Source: Allosphingosinicella sp042666435
GTDB lineage: Bacteria; Pseudomonadota; Alphaproteobacteria; Sphingomonadales; Sphingomonadaceae
Assembly: GCF_042666435.1 (NCBI RefSeq)
Contig: NZ_JBHTDC010000002.1
Location: forward strand, 124,001 to 188,000
Reading direction: 5' to 3'
DNA: 64,000 bases
In this document: positions 43,391 through 51,778 of the stretch, piece after piece
Position numbering within the stretch: the first letter of the stretch is position 1
Layout: each line of letters opens with the position of its first letter
Position numbers and translations under genes: made by a program
The notes under the pieces: generated by a model
Seen by the model: the letters and a program-made list of their open reading frames with translations, nothing else
Told to the model about the DNA's origin: nothing
Database searches by the model: none

Positions 43391-44052
43391 ATGACCGATA
43401 TCCCGTTCGACGTGGTCGCGTTCGACCTCGACGGCACCCTCGCCGACACAGCGCCCGATCTCGCCGCCGCGCTCAACCACGCGCTGGCGGCGCTGGAACG
43501 GGAGACGGTGCCGACGGAATCGGTGCGGCACCTGATCGGCCACGGCGCGAAGGCGCTGCTGCGCAAGGGACTGGCGGCGACCGGCGAGGCGCCCGAGGAA
43601 CTGGTCGAGCAGGGCTTTCCCGTCTTCATCGACTATTATGGCCGGAACATATGCGAAGGCACCAGGGCCTATCCGGACGTGGAGGCCGCGCTGGACCGTC
43701 TGGTCGCACAAGGCGTCGCGGTGGCGATGTGCACCAACAAACCTGAAGGACTGACGCACCGCCTGCTGGACGCGCTCGGCTGGTCGAGCCGCTTCAGGTC
43801 ATCGTCGGCGGCGACACCCTGCCGGTGAAGAAGCCCGACCCGGCGCCGCTTCACGAGGCCATCGCCCGCGCCGGCGGCGGGCGCGCGGCCTTCGTCGGCG
43901 ATTCGATCACCGACGCGGATACGGCGCGGGCGGCGCGGATCCCGTTCGTCGCGGTCAGCTTCGGCTTTTCCGACCGGCCAATTGAGGCTTTGGGTGCCGA
44001 CGCCGTGATAGACAGCTATGCCGACCTGCCGGAGGCGCTGGCTGGCCTCTGA
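43391..44052 (+). pseudogene. gph: Phosphoglycolate phosphatase with a one-base frameshift
   Basis: A HAD-family phosphatase read in two frames. The first part (ATG 43391, VVAFDLDGTLADTAPDL with the nucleophile Asp) runs to LLDALG at about 43780. The continuation (LVEPLQVIVGGDTLPVKKPD, then FVGDSITDADTA) is in the -1 frame. Adding one C at 43780 (GGCTG to GGCCTG) restores a normal 221-residue protein. Everything else is conserved, so this is either a sequencing/assembly error or a very recent mutation. Gph removes 2-phosphoglycolate arising from DNA repair. Confidence 0.85.
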
Positions 44053-44100
44053 ACCTAAGCGCGCCCGAGCCGTTCGCAGCGACGAGAGAAAGGAAGCCCC

Positions 44101-45162
44101 ATGTCCACAACCCACGCCTATGCCGTCCAATCGGCGACCAGCCCGTTCGAGCCATTCCGCTTCGACCGGCGCGAGGCCGGCCCGAACGATGTCGCCATCG
44201 CCATCCGTTATTGCGGCGTCTGCCATTCCGACCTCCACACCGCGCGGAGCGAATGGGGCGGCACCCGCTACCCCTGCGTTCCCGGGCACGAGATCGTCGG
44301 CGAAGTGACGGCGGTGGGCGACGCGGTCAGCCGCTTCAAGACGGGCGACCTCGTCGGCGTGGGCTGCATGGTCGACAGCTGTTTGACCTGCGACGCCTGC
44401 CGCGACGGCCTCGAGCAATATTGCGAAGTGGGCTTCACCGGCACCTATAACGGCCCGACCCAGGACACCGGCGACAACACTTATGGCGGCTATTCCGACC
44501 GGATCGTCGTCCGCGAGGAGTTCGTCCTCCGCATCCGCCACGGCGAGGAGCGATTGGCGGCGGTCGCGCCTTTGCTGTGCGCCGGCATCACCACCTGGTC
44601 GCCGCTTCGTCACTGGAAGGTGGGGCCGGGCAAGAAGGTCGGCATCGTCGGCATCGGCGGGCTCGGCCATATGGGCCTGAAGCTGGCCGACGCGCTCGGC
44701 GCCCATGTCGTCGCCTTCACGACCTCGCGGGACAAGGAGCGGGACGCGCTCGCGCTGGGCGCGGACGAAGTGGTGGTCTCGCGCGACGCCGGGGCGATGG
44801 AGGCCCATGCCGGCAGCTTCGACTTCATCCTCAACACGGTAGCCGCGCCGCACGATCTCGACGCCTATCTGAGGCTGCTGAAGCGCGATGGCACGATGAC
44901 CATGGTCGGCGTGCCCGCCGAGCCGCACCCGTCGCCCTCGATCTTCAACCTCGTGCTGAAGCGCCGCAGCCTCGCCGGATCTTTGATAGGCGGCATCGAG
45001 GAGACGCAGGAGATGCTCGATTTCTGCGCCGAACACGACATCGTCTCCGACATCGAGATGATCGCGATGCGCGATATCGAAGAGGCTTACGGGCGGATGC
45101 TGAAAAGCGATGTCAAGTATCGTTTCGTCATCGACATCGCGACGATCGACGAGAAAGGCTAG
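44101..45162 (+). CDS. Zinc-dependent NAD(P) alcohol dehydrogenase (AdhA/YahK type)
   Basis: A 353-residue medium-chain dehydrogenase. Catalytic zinc motif GVCHSDLHTA and VPGHEIVGEV, structural zinc Cys set in DSCLTCDACRDGLEQYC, NAD(P)-binding GIGGLGHMGLKLA. The sequence is of the cinnamyl-alcohol/broad aldehyde reductase branch. It follows the gph remnant by 48 bases with GAAAGGAAG before ATG 44101. Confidence 0.93.
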   Translation: MSTTHAYAVQSATSPFEPFRFDRREAGPNDVAIAIRYCGVCHSDLHTARSEWGGTRYPCVPGHEIVGEVTAVGDAVSRFKTGDLVGVGCMVDSCLTCDACRDGLEQYCEVGFTGTYNGPTQDTGDNTYGGYSDRIVVREEFVLRIRHGEERLAAVAPLLCAGITTWSPLRHWKVGPGKKVGIVGIGGLGHMGLKLADALGAHVVAFTTSRDKERDALALGADEVVVSRDAGAMEAHAGSFDFILNTVAAPHDLDAYLRLLKRDGTMTMVGVPAEPHPSPSIFNLVLKRRSLAGSLIGGIEETQEMLDFCAEHDIVSDIEMIAMRDIEEAYGRMLKSDVKYRFVIDIATIDEKG

Positions 45163-46169
45163 CGGCTCGCCTTGACGAGCAGGTGCCGCGCCAGCATCAG
45201 CGGCGGCATCCTCAGCCAGTGCGAGCGGATGTAGAAAGCGAGACGCAGACCCTTGCGCGTCCCCTGCCCCCAGCCGTTGCGGGCGAGCAGGCGGGCCGCG
45301 AAGAGCCGATCGGCGAGCGAGCCTTTACCGGCCAGCGCCCGATCGACCGGCGTGTCGTAGAAGCGCCGCGCCAGGCGCAACGCGCGGGAGACTTCTCGCC
45401 TCAGCCCGTGCCGCTTGGCGCGGTCGGCGAGGCGCGACCAGAATCCGATCTCGTCGCCGAAGGCGCGCAGCAGCCGGTCGATGTCCCAGAGGTTGCGGAG
45501 GCCGCCCGCGAGGTCGCCGTCCGCGAAGAGATGGCAGGCGGCGTGGACGATCATGTCTTCCGGCGCGAGGACACGCAGCCCGTTCGGCAGCGCGACACTG
45601 TCGGCGATCATCGCGCCGGCGTCCGGTTTCGGGCGGGCGGTCAGCGGCAGGATGGTGTGGTGGACGTCGATCATGCGATCGCGCTCGCGGTGGATGAGCG
45701 GCGGCAGCTCGTGCATCCAGCGACGGTAATAGAGGTCGTCATAGGCATCCGGCTTCACCCATTCCCAACCGGCGGCGAGGAGCGCGTCCTGGACGGCGTC
45801 GAGGTCGGCGCGCGGGACCAGGATGTCGAGGTCGCCGATCGAGCGCCCCTGCCCCGCCGACAGGCCGGCGGCGGCATAAGCGGTGCCCTTGAGCAGGATG
45901 ACGGGCACGCCCAGAGGCGCCAGCGCGCGGCGCGCCATCTCTGCCTCCCACAAAGCCTGGGTGCGGGCGAAATCGTGATCGCGCCGCGCATCGCCGAGAA
46001 GGCGCCCAATTTCGGCCGGGACGGACAGGCCCGCCAGCCGGTGCGCGAGCGCGCCCAACAGCGATTCCGCGCGGGCGACGGAGATCAGCGCCGTCCATCG
46101 GCGGTTGTCGAGGCCCACGGCGCTCGCGGGATCGCGCAACGCTTGCAGCAAAAGGCGCGCGTCGCTCAT
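45159..46169 (-). CDS. Nucleotidyltransferase-family protein of the HPr-rel-A cassette
   Basis: A 336-residue protein of the NTP_transf_5 type. The core is ILLKGTAYAAAGL followed by GRSIGDLDILVPR, with the metal-binding Asp pair, then IHRERDRMIDVHHTI. ATG 46169 overlaps the kinase stop (ATGA). Such proteins accompany HprK-related kinase A and a PqqD-like protein in a cassette of unknown product. Confidence 0.8.
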   Translation of the reverse strand: MSDARLLLQALRDPASAVGLDNRRWTALISVARAESLLGALAHRLAGLSVPAEIGRLLGDARRDHDFARTQALWEAEMARRALAPLGVPVILLKGTAYAAAGLSAGQGRSIGDLDILVPRADLDAVQDALLAAGWEWVKPDAYDDLYYRRWMHELPPLIHRERDRMIDVHHTILPLTARPKPDAGAMIADSVALPNGLRVLAPEDMIVHAACHLFADGDLAGGLRNLWDIDRLLRAFGDEIGFWSRLADRAKRHGLRREVSRALRLARRFYDTPVDRALAGKGSLADRLFAARLLARNGWGQGTRKGLRLAFYIRSHWLRMPPLMLARHLLVKASR

Positions 46170-47032
46170 CCAAGCTCGCCCCACAGCCGGTCGACCAAGG
46201 CGAGCGCCGCTTCCGTGTCGGGATAATCGATCGCGTGCGCCGGCGCGGCGTCGATCAGGCCGGTCAGCGCGGTGAACCCGCGCTCGCCCAACGCGACATA
46301 ATTGGTCGAGGCCTGGGTCAGCCGGACGAACACCTCCGCCGCGCCGACCGGCCTCACGGCGGCGTCGAGATCAGCGCCGAAGCGGGGAAAGAGGATCAGG
46401 GCCGGCCGCGCGCTCTCGCCCATCCGGGCGATAGCGTCGGCCTGCGGGCGCAGGTGGCGGATCGCGCCCTTCGGCGTCCCCTGAAGGAGCGGCCCGAGCC
46501 GGGTCTCGTCGGCGATGCCGGCGACCAACGAGATCGCGCCGTTCTTGAGGCTGATCGCACGCGGAAAGGCGTGGAGGCTGCCGTCGTCGGGATCAAGAAG
46601 CGCGAATTCGTCGCCCATCAGCCGCCAGCCGCGTTCGCCGAGGATCGCCGCCAGCGTGGACTTGCCCGAGCCGGAATGGCCGGTCATCAGCAGCGCCCGC
46701 CCGTCCTTCTCGACGGTGGAGGCGTGGAGCAGCAGATAGTGTTTGTGGCCGAGCGCCATCTGCAGATTCATGCCCATCTCGGCGGCGAGCAGCCCCAGAG
46801 GGAGCGGGAGCGGCGCCGCGTCGGGCAGGACGAAATCGCCCCTTATGGCGACCGACGGCCGCAGCCAGCGCCGCCATGGCTTCTCCGCTTCGAGCCGAAC
46901 CGTGAAGTCGCAGGCGCCCTCCGGCGTCGGATATCCCGCGTAGAGGCGGCGCAAGGCGGCGATCGGCTCCGGCCAGTCCGAACCGACGCGGAAGGCCGTC
47001 GGGCCGACTTGGAGACCGAGTGAATGCCTCAT
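46166..47032 (-). CDS. HprK-related kinase A
   Basis: A 288-residue P-loop protein related to HPr kinase. Walker A is GHSGSGKSTLAAIL, followed by LMGDEFALLD in the position of the HprK Walker B/catalytic region. It lacks the HPr-recognition features of true HprK. The start overlaps the PqqD-like gene and the stop overlaps the nucleotidyltransferase gene, so the three are translationally coupled. Substrate unknown. Confidence 0.85.
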   Translation of the reverse strand: MRHSLGLQVGPTAFRVGSDWPEPIAALRRLYAGYPTPEGACDFTVRLEAEKPWRRWLRPSVAIRGDFVLPDAAPLPLPLGLLAAEMGMNLQMALGHKHYLLLHASTVEKDGRALLMTGHSGSGKSTLAAILGERGWRLMGDEFALLDPDDGSLHAFPRAISLKNGAISLVAGIADETRLGPLLQGTPKGAIRHLRPQADAIARMGESARPALILFPRFGADLDAAVRPVGAAEVFVRLTQASTNYVALGERGFTALTGLIDAAPAHAIDYPDTEAALALVDRLWGELG

Positions 47033-47400
47033 GCGGCCCGACTTGCGCTCATGGTATCCGGCGAAAGCCGGGATCCGGCGCGGCTCCCCTCCTGGGCCCC
47101 GGTTTTCGCCGGGGAACGAGAGTCTGAGTCCATACTGCGGACGAGACCGGCCGCCTCGAGTTCGTCGAGCCGCGCCTGGAGCGCGCCCGCGTCGCCTTCC
47201 AGGTCGAACGCCCAGGCCATGCGGACCAGGATTTCAGCGATATCCGCCGGATTGTCCGCGATCGCATCGAGGATTTGCGGTGCCGGAGGAGCGAGGATGT
47301 GGGTCATTCCCGAGGGGATGTGAAAGAAGGCGGTCAGCCCATCCAGCTCCGCGCGGCGGAACAGGCCGGCCGGATCGGCGATATAAAGGGGACCGGCCAT
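47029..47400 (-). CDS. PqqD-like protein of the HPr-rel-A cassette with repeat-derived C terminus
   Basis: A 123-residue protein. The first 90 residues form a PqqD-like winged helix (YIADPAGLFRRAELDGLTAF, then ILDAIADNPADIAEIL). PqqD-fold proteins hold leader peptides for modification. The last 30 residues (from about SDSRSPAKTGAQEG) are encoded by a dispersed palindromic repeat at 47051-47120. The original stop was probably lost or replaced by the insertion. Confidence 0.8.
   Translation of the reverse strand: MAGPLYIADPAGLFRRAELDGLTAFFHIPSGMTHILAPPAPQILDAIADNPADIAEILVRMAWAFDLEGDAGALQARLDELEAAGLVRSMDSDSRSPAKTGAQEGSRAGSRLSPDTMSASRAA
47051..47120. repeat. Dispersed palindromic repeat inside the PqqD-like gene
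   Basis: GGCGAAAGCC and GGTTTTCGCCGGGGAAC halves. It matches the copies at 50282 and 61423. Confidence 0.8.
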
Positions 47401-47416
47401 TCCGGCCCGCCTCCCG

Positions 47417-47851
47417 TCAGCGCGGCATCTGCAGCGAGGCGTAGCAGGTGAAGCCGCTCATCCCCGCCTGCAGACGGCGAATATAATTTGCATAAGCCTG
47501 GGCGGCCTCGGAATCGACGCCCGTCGGCGTGCCCCCGCGCAGCAGGACCTTCGCCTGCTCGCCGGTGATGACGCGCGTTGCCGGCGGGAAGGAGCCGGGC
47601 GTGCCGGGCGCCACCAGGGTGCCGTCGGCCGCGATATACTGGCCCGCGGCCTCGGGCGCGGGTACCGGTATCTCGCAGGTGATGAGCGAGCCGGCGGTCT
47701 GGGCGAGCGCCGGCCTGATGGTCACCACGGTCGACGCCGCGGCGGCGCCGAGCGCAAGCACGATCCGGCGGCTCGGCTGGGGCTCGGCGGCGGCCGGCCC
47801 GGATTCCTCGAAGTCGCTCATCGCCTCTGCATAAAGCCTCTCTTCTTTCAT
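47417..47851 (-). CDS. Short exported protein upstream of the HPr-rel-A cassette
   Basis: A 144-residue protein of unknown function. The N-terminal 30 residues are polar and acidic, then SRRIVLALGAAAASTVVTIR forms a Tat-like or membrane-anchor segment with an AxA-type site (ALA). The remainder has two Cys (ITCEIPVPAP, GFTCYASL). ATG 47851 is used. It lies 16 bases before the PqqD-like gene on the same strand and is the first gene of the unit, so it may be the substrate of the cassette; that is only inferred. Confidence 0.6.
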   Translation of the reverse strand: MKEERLYAEAMSDFEESGPAAAEPQPSRRIVLALGAAAASTVVTIRPALAQTAGSLITCEIPVPAPEAAGQYIAADGTLVAPGTPGSFPPATRVITGEQAKVLLRGGTPTGVDSEAAQAYANYIRRLQAGMSGFTCYASLQMPR

Positions 47852-47917
47852 AAGCGTAAAGCCCCCCGGATGCGAGCGGTGGCGCGGCCGGAACGATCCC
47901 GTTAAGGGACACGTCCC

Positions 47918-49189
47918 ATGGCATTCCATCGGCTCTTGCGCATACTGGCGGCGGCGACGGCGGCGGGCATCGGGATCGCCGCCGCCGTGACTTCGGGCGC
48001 GCCCGCGACCGCCGCCTTGATCGCCGTCTTCGCCGGCGCGATCGCCGCCGGCCTGCTGGTCGTGCCCGGCAAGGCGGTGCCGCCGGCCGAGCCCCCGACC
48101 GAGACCGGCGCGGCGACCGTCCTGCCGCGGACGAGCGAAGTTGCCGACGCCGTCGAGGATCCGGTGATGATCGTGCGCGAGCGGCGGGTGCTGTTCGCCA
48201 ACCAGGCCGCCAAGGCGCTGCTCGGCGGGCATATCGAGGGCGTCGACATCCGCCTCGCCATACGCCACCCGGCTGCTTCGGAACGGCTGATCGGCGATGA
48301 TGCGAGCGCGGTCAGCCGGACCGAGCTGGTCGGGCTCGTCGACCGCGACCGACGCTGGGAGATGATCGTCTCGCTGCTGCCCGACGGCAGCCGCCTGGTC
48401 CGCCTCAAGGACCGCAGCGAGGCCCACGCGTCAGAGCAGATGCGGGTCGATTTCGTTGCCAATGCCAGCCACGAACTGCGCACGCCGCTGACCACCCTGA
48501 TCGGCTTTTCGGAGACGCTGCAGGATGACGACACGGCCGACGAGGCGACGCGCAAGCGCTTTCTCAAGATCATGGAGGACGAGGCGCGGCGGATGCAGCA
48601 ACTGGTCGACGACCTCATCTCGCTGTCGCGCATCGAGGCCGAAAGGTTCAGCGTGCCGACCGAGCCCGTTCCGCTGCTGCCGCTGGTCGAGGAGGTGCGG
48701 GAGGGCTGCGGCCAGCTGATCGCGCAAAAGGAGAGCCGGATCGTAGTCGAACACGGCGACGCCGATCCCGTCGTACCCGGAGACCGATCGCAATTGCTCC
48801 AGCTGCTGCGCAACCTGATCGTCAATGCGCTCAAATACGGGCGGACGGGAGAGGATGTGACGATCCGGTTCGAGGAGGCCGGGCCGGACATGATCCGCAT
48901 CAGCGTCATCGACCGAGGCGACGGCATCGCGCCCGAGCACCTTCCCAGGCTTACCGAGCGCTTCTACCGCGTCGATCCGGGCCGGAGCCGGTCGATGGGC
49001 GGCACCGGGCTCGGTCTCGCCATCGTCAAGCACATTGTCGGCCGGCACCGGGGACGGCTCGATATCGCGAGCGCGCCGGGCGAAGGCAGCCGCTTCAGCG
49101 TCTACCTGCCGTCACTGTCATCAAAGAGTCACGCAACCGTCACAGAAGTCACGCGTATCAGTCCTAGTGAACTGCCCGACGCCGATTAA
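47918..49189 (+). CDS. phoR: Phosphate regulon sensor histidine kinase
   Basis: A 423-residue membrane kinase. Two hydrophobic helices (residues 8-52) are followed by a PAS-like domain (about 75-155). The HisKA H-box is VANASHELRTPLTTLIGF, and the ATPase has LLRNLIVNALKYGR, DRGDGI and GTGLGLAIVKH. It is first in phoR-pstSCAB-phoU-phoB and is assigned PhoR by that context. A Pho box lies within its last 75 bases. Confidence 0.95.
   Translation: MAFHRLLRILAAATAAGIGIAAAVTSGAPATAALIAVFAGAIAAGLLVVPGKAVPPAEPPTETGAATVLPRTSEVADAVEDPVMIVRERRVLFANQAAKALLGGHIEGVDIRLAIRHPAASERLIGDDASAVSRTELVGLVDRDRRWEMIVSLLPDGSRLVRLKDRSEAHASEQMRVDFVANASHELRTPLTTLIGFSETLQDDDTADEATRKRFLKIMEDEARRMQQLVDDLISLSRIEAERFSVPTEPVPLLPLVEEVREGCGQLIAQKESRIVVEHGDADPVVPGDRSQLLQLLRNLIVNALKYGRTGEDVTIRFEEAGPDMIRISVIDRGDGIAPEHLPRLTERFYRVDPGRSRSMGGTGLGLAIVKHIVGRHRGRLDIASAPGEGSRFSVYLPSLSSKSHATVTEVTRISPSELPDAD
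49115..49147 (+). promoter_or_regulatory. Pho box (PhoB-binding direct repeats) upstream of pstS
   Basis: Three 11-base units: CTGTCAT-CAAA, GAGTCAC-GCAA, CCGTCAC-AGAA. They match the PhoB consensus CTGTCAT-N4 and are located inside the phoR 3' end, about 50-80 bases before pstS. Confidence 0.8.
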
Positions 49190-49197
49190 GGCGGTCA

Positions 49198-50256
49198 ATG
49201 GAGGCACAATTGAAAAAGTCGATATTCCTCGCCGCCGTGGCGGCTCTGGCGCTCGCCGGCTGCGGCCAGAGCGGCGCGGGCGGTGAAGCCGGCGCGCGCT
49301 CGCAGATCCGCGTCGTCGGCTCGTCCACCGTCTATCCCTTCACCACCGCGGTCGTCGAGCGCTTCGCACAGGCCAATCCGACCTTCGGCGCTCCGATCGT
49401 CGAATCGACCGGCACGGGCGCGGGCATGAAATTGTTCTGCGCCGGCGTCGGCGCCCAGCACCCCGACGTCAGCAACGCCTCGCGCCGGATGAAGGCGTCC
49501 GAGCTCGCCGACTGCAAGGCGAACGGCGTCAACCAGGTGATCGAGATCCCGGTCGGGATCGACGGCCTCGCCTTCATCCAGGCCAATGGCGCCGAGCCGA
49601 TCCCGCTGACATTGGAGGATGTCTACGAAGCGATCGCGGCGACGCCTTATGGCGAGCCCAACGCCGCGAAGACCTGGCAAGACGTGAATCCGGAACTGCC
49701 GGCCATCGCCATCAAGGTCTATGGCCCGCCGCCGACCTCGGGCACGCGCGACGCGCTCGCCGAAATGATCCTCGAGAAAGGCTGCACCACCAATGCGGAG
49801 ATGAAGGCGCTTAAGGAGAGCGACGAGGACCGCTACAAGGAAGTCTGCACCAAGGTTCGCGAGGACGGCGTCTATGTCGAGACCGGCGAGAACGACAATC
49901 TCCTCGTCCAGAAGGTCGCCGCCAATCCCGGCTCGGTGGGCATCATGGGCTACAGCTTCCTCGAGGAGAATGCGGACAAGGTGCGCGGCCTCACCTTGGG
50001 CGGCGTCGCGCCGACCTACGAGACCATCTCCTCGTTCGATTATGCCGGCGCCCGTCCGCTCTACATCTATGTGAAGGGCGAGCATGTCGCGGCCATTCCG
50101 GGCCTCAAGGAGTTCCTCGCCGAATATGTCTCGGCCTGGGGCGACGACGGCTATCTGGTCGAGCGCGGGCTGATCGCCTCGCCGGCTGATGTCCAGGCCT
50201 CCGCGGCCGCCGCGGCGACTTCGCTGACCCCGGTCGCGGCCGGCGAGCTGAAGTGA
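49198..50256 (+). CDS. pstS: Phosphate-binding lipoprotein of the Pst ABC transporter
   Basis: A 352-residue periplasmic phosphate-binding protein with a lipobox (LALAGC) and PstS signatures (RVVGSSTVYPFT, GTGAGMKLFC, TSGTRDALAEM). The ATG at 49198 is used here. A TTG at 49210 with a perfectly spaced GGAGG (49200-49204) is an equally good start and gives a shorter lipoprotein signal. Delivers phosphate to PstC/PstA. Confidence 0.95.
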   Translation: MEAQLKKSIFLAAVAALALAGCGQSGAGGEAGARSQIRVVGSSTVYPFTTAVVERFAQANPTFGAPIVESTGTGAGMKLFCAGVGAQHPDVSNASRRMKASELADCKANGVNQVIEIPVGIDGLAFIQANGAEPIPLTLEDVYEAIAATPYGEPNAAKTWQDVNPELPAIAIKVYGPPPTSGTRDALAEMILEKGCTTNAEMKALKESDEDRYKEVCTKVREDGVYVETGENDNLLVQKVAANPGSVGIMGYSFLEENADKVRGLTLGGVAPTYETISSFDYAGARPLYIYVKGEHVAAIPGLKEFLAEYVSAWGDDGYLVERGLIASPADVQASAAAAATSLTPVAAGELK

Positions 50257-50281
50257 AGTGAGGCTGCGCGCCGCATCCATG

Positions 50282-50350
50282 CTGTGCCCCGGCGAAAACC
50301 GGGGTCCAGACGGACTCAACAACTGTTCCCCGGCTTTCGCCGGGGAACAG
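50282..50350. repeat. Dispersed palindromic repeat between pstS and pstC
   Basis: CTGTGCCCCGGCG with AAAACCGGGG, then CTGTTCCCCGGC with TTTCGCCGGGGAACAG. It may form a stable structure that keeps pstS transcript more abundant than the distal genes. Confidence 0.85.
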
Positions 50351-50380
50351 CGGCGCGTGCGCGGTTAAGGGAACTCGATC

Positions 50381-51778
50381 TTGTCGCTGTTCGCGATCGT
50401 CTTTTTGATCCTGGGACTGGGCCTGGTGGCCTGGCTCAGCGCCCGCGCCAAGGCGGCGGCGTTCGCGGCGCCGGGCCGGGCGGCGGGCGGCGCGCGCGCG
50501 CATTCGCTGCCCGCTTATCACGGCTGGTATGTCGCTTTGTGGGCGCTCGTTCCGGCGCTGATCTTCCTGACGGTGTGGAGCTCGGTTTCCGGCGGCCTCG
50601 TCACCCAGGCCGTGCTCGACAGCCCCGCCGCCGCCTCGCTCCCGCAACTGCCGATGCAGCGCGCCTCGATCCTGAGCGAGGCCCAAGCCCTCGCCGGCGG
50701 CAATCTCCAGGTCGCCTTCAACCCCGAAGCGAAGGCGCTCGCCCCTCTCTATGCCGAGGCTTCGAACCATTATGCGCTGATCGGCGGCGCGGCGGCGATG
50801 CTGCTTGCCTTCGCCGGCGGCGCCTTCGCTTATTCCCGCGTCTCGCCCCAGTTCCGCGCCCGCACCCGGGTCGAGCGGCTGGTCATGGGCCTGCTGCTCA
50901 TCGCCTCGCTGATCGCGATCCTGACGACGCTCGGCATCGTCCTGTCGCTCTTGTTCGAGAGCCTGCGCTTCTTCAGCATGGTCTCGCCGATCGAGTTCCT
51001 GTTCGGCTCGAGCTGGAGCCCGCAGACCGCCATCCGCGCCGATCAGGCCGGATCGTCGGGCGCGTTCGGCGCGATTCCCTTATTCTGGGGAACGATCTTC
51101 ATCGGCGCCATCATCGCCATGATCGTCGCCATCCCGCTCGGACTGATGAGCGCCATCTATCTGACGCAATATGCCAATCCCAAGGTGCGCGCCTGGATGA
51201 AGCCGACGCTCGAGATGCTCGCCGGCGTCCCGACCGTCGTCTACGGCTATTTCGCCGCCCTCACCATCGCTCCCGCGATCCGCGATTTCGCGGTGACGGT
51301 CGGCATTCCCGGCGCGTCTTCCGAATCGGCGCTCGCCGCCGGTCTCGTCATGGGCATCATGATCATCCCCTTCGTCTCGTCGATGGCCGACGATTCGATC
51401 AACGCGGTGCCGGACGCGATGCGCGACGGCAGCTTGGCGATGGGCGCCACCAAATCGGAGACGATCAAGAAGGTGCTCGTCCCGGCCGCGCTCCCCGGCG
51501 TGGTCGGCGGCGTCCTCCTCGCGGTGTCCAGGGCGATCGGAGAGACCATGATCGTGGTGATGGCCGCCGGCCTCGCCGCCAATCTGACGGCCAACCCCTT
51601 CGCCAGCGTCACGACCGTCACGACCCAGATCGTGCAGCTGCTGACCGGCGATCAGGAGTTCGACAGCGCCAAGACGCTCGCCGCCTTCGCATTGGGTCTG
51701 GTGCTGTTCGTCGTCACCCTTTTGCTCAACATCGTCGCGTTGCGCGTGGTGAAGAAATATCGCGAAGCCTATGACTGA
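50381..51778 (+). CDS. pstC: Phosphate ABC transporter permease PstC
   Basis: A 465-residue inner-membrane permease. The start is TTG 50381 with TAAGGGA upstream. There are about eight helices, with a long first part containing a periplasmic loop (about residues 70-125), as in alphaproteobacterial PstC. The permease signature for ATPase contact, SETIKKVLVPAALPG, lies near residue 360. Confidence 0.93.
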   Translation: MSLFAIVFLILGLGLVAWLSARAKAAAFAAPGRAAGGARAHSLPAYHGWYVALWALVPALIFLTVWSSVSGGLVTQAVLDSPAAASLPQLPMQRASILSEAQALAGGNLQVAFNPEAKALAPLYAEASNHYALIGGAAAMLLAFAGGAFAYSRVSPQFRARTRVERLVMGLLLIASLIAILTTLGIVLSLLFESLRFFSMVSPIEFLFGSSWSPQTAIRADQAGSSGAFGAIPLFWGTIFIGAIIAMIVAIPLGLMSAIYLTQYANPKVRAWMKPTLEMLAGVPTVVYGYFAALTIAPAIRDFAVTVGIPGASSESALAAGLVMGIMIIPFVSSMADDSINAVPDAMRDGSLAMGATKSETIKKVLVPAALPGVVGGVLLAVSRAIGETMIVVMAAGLAANLTANPFASVTTVTTQIVQLLTGDQEFDSAKTLAAFALGLVLFVVTLLLNIVALRVVKKYREAYD

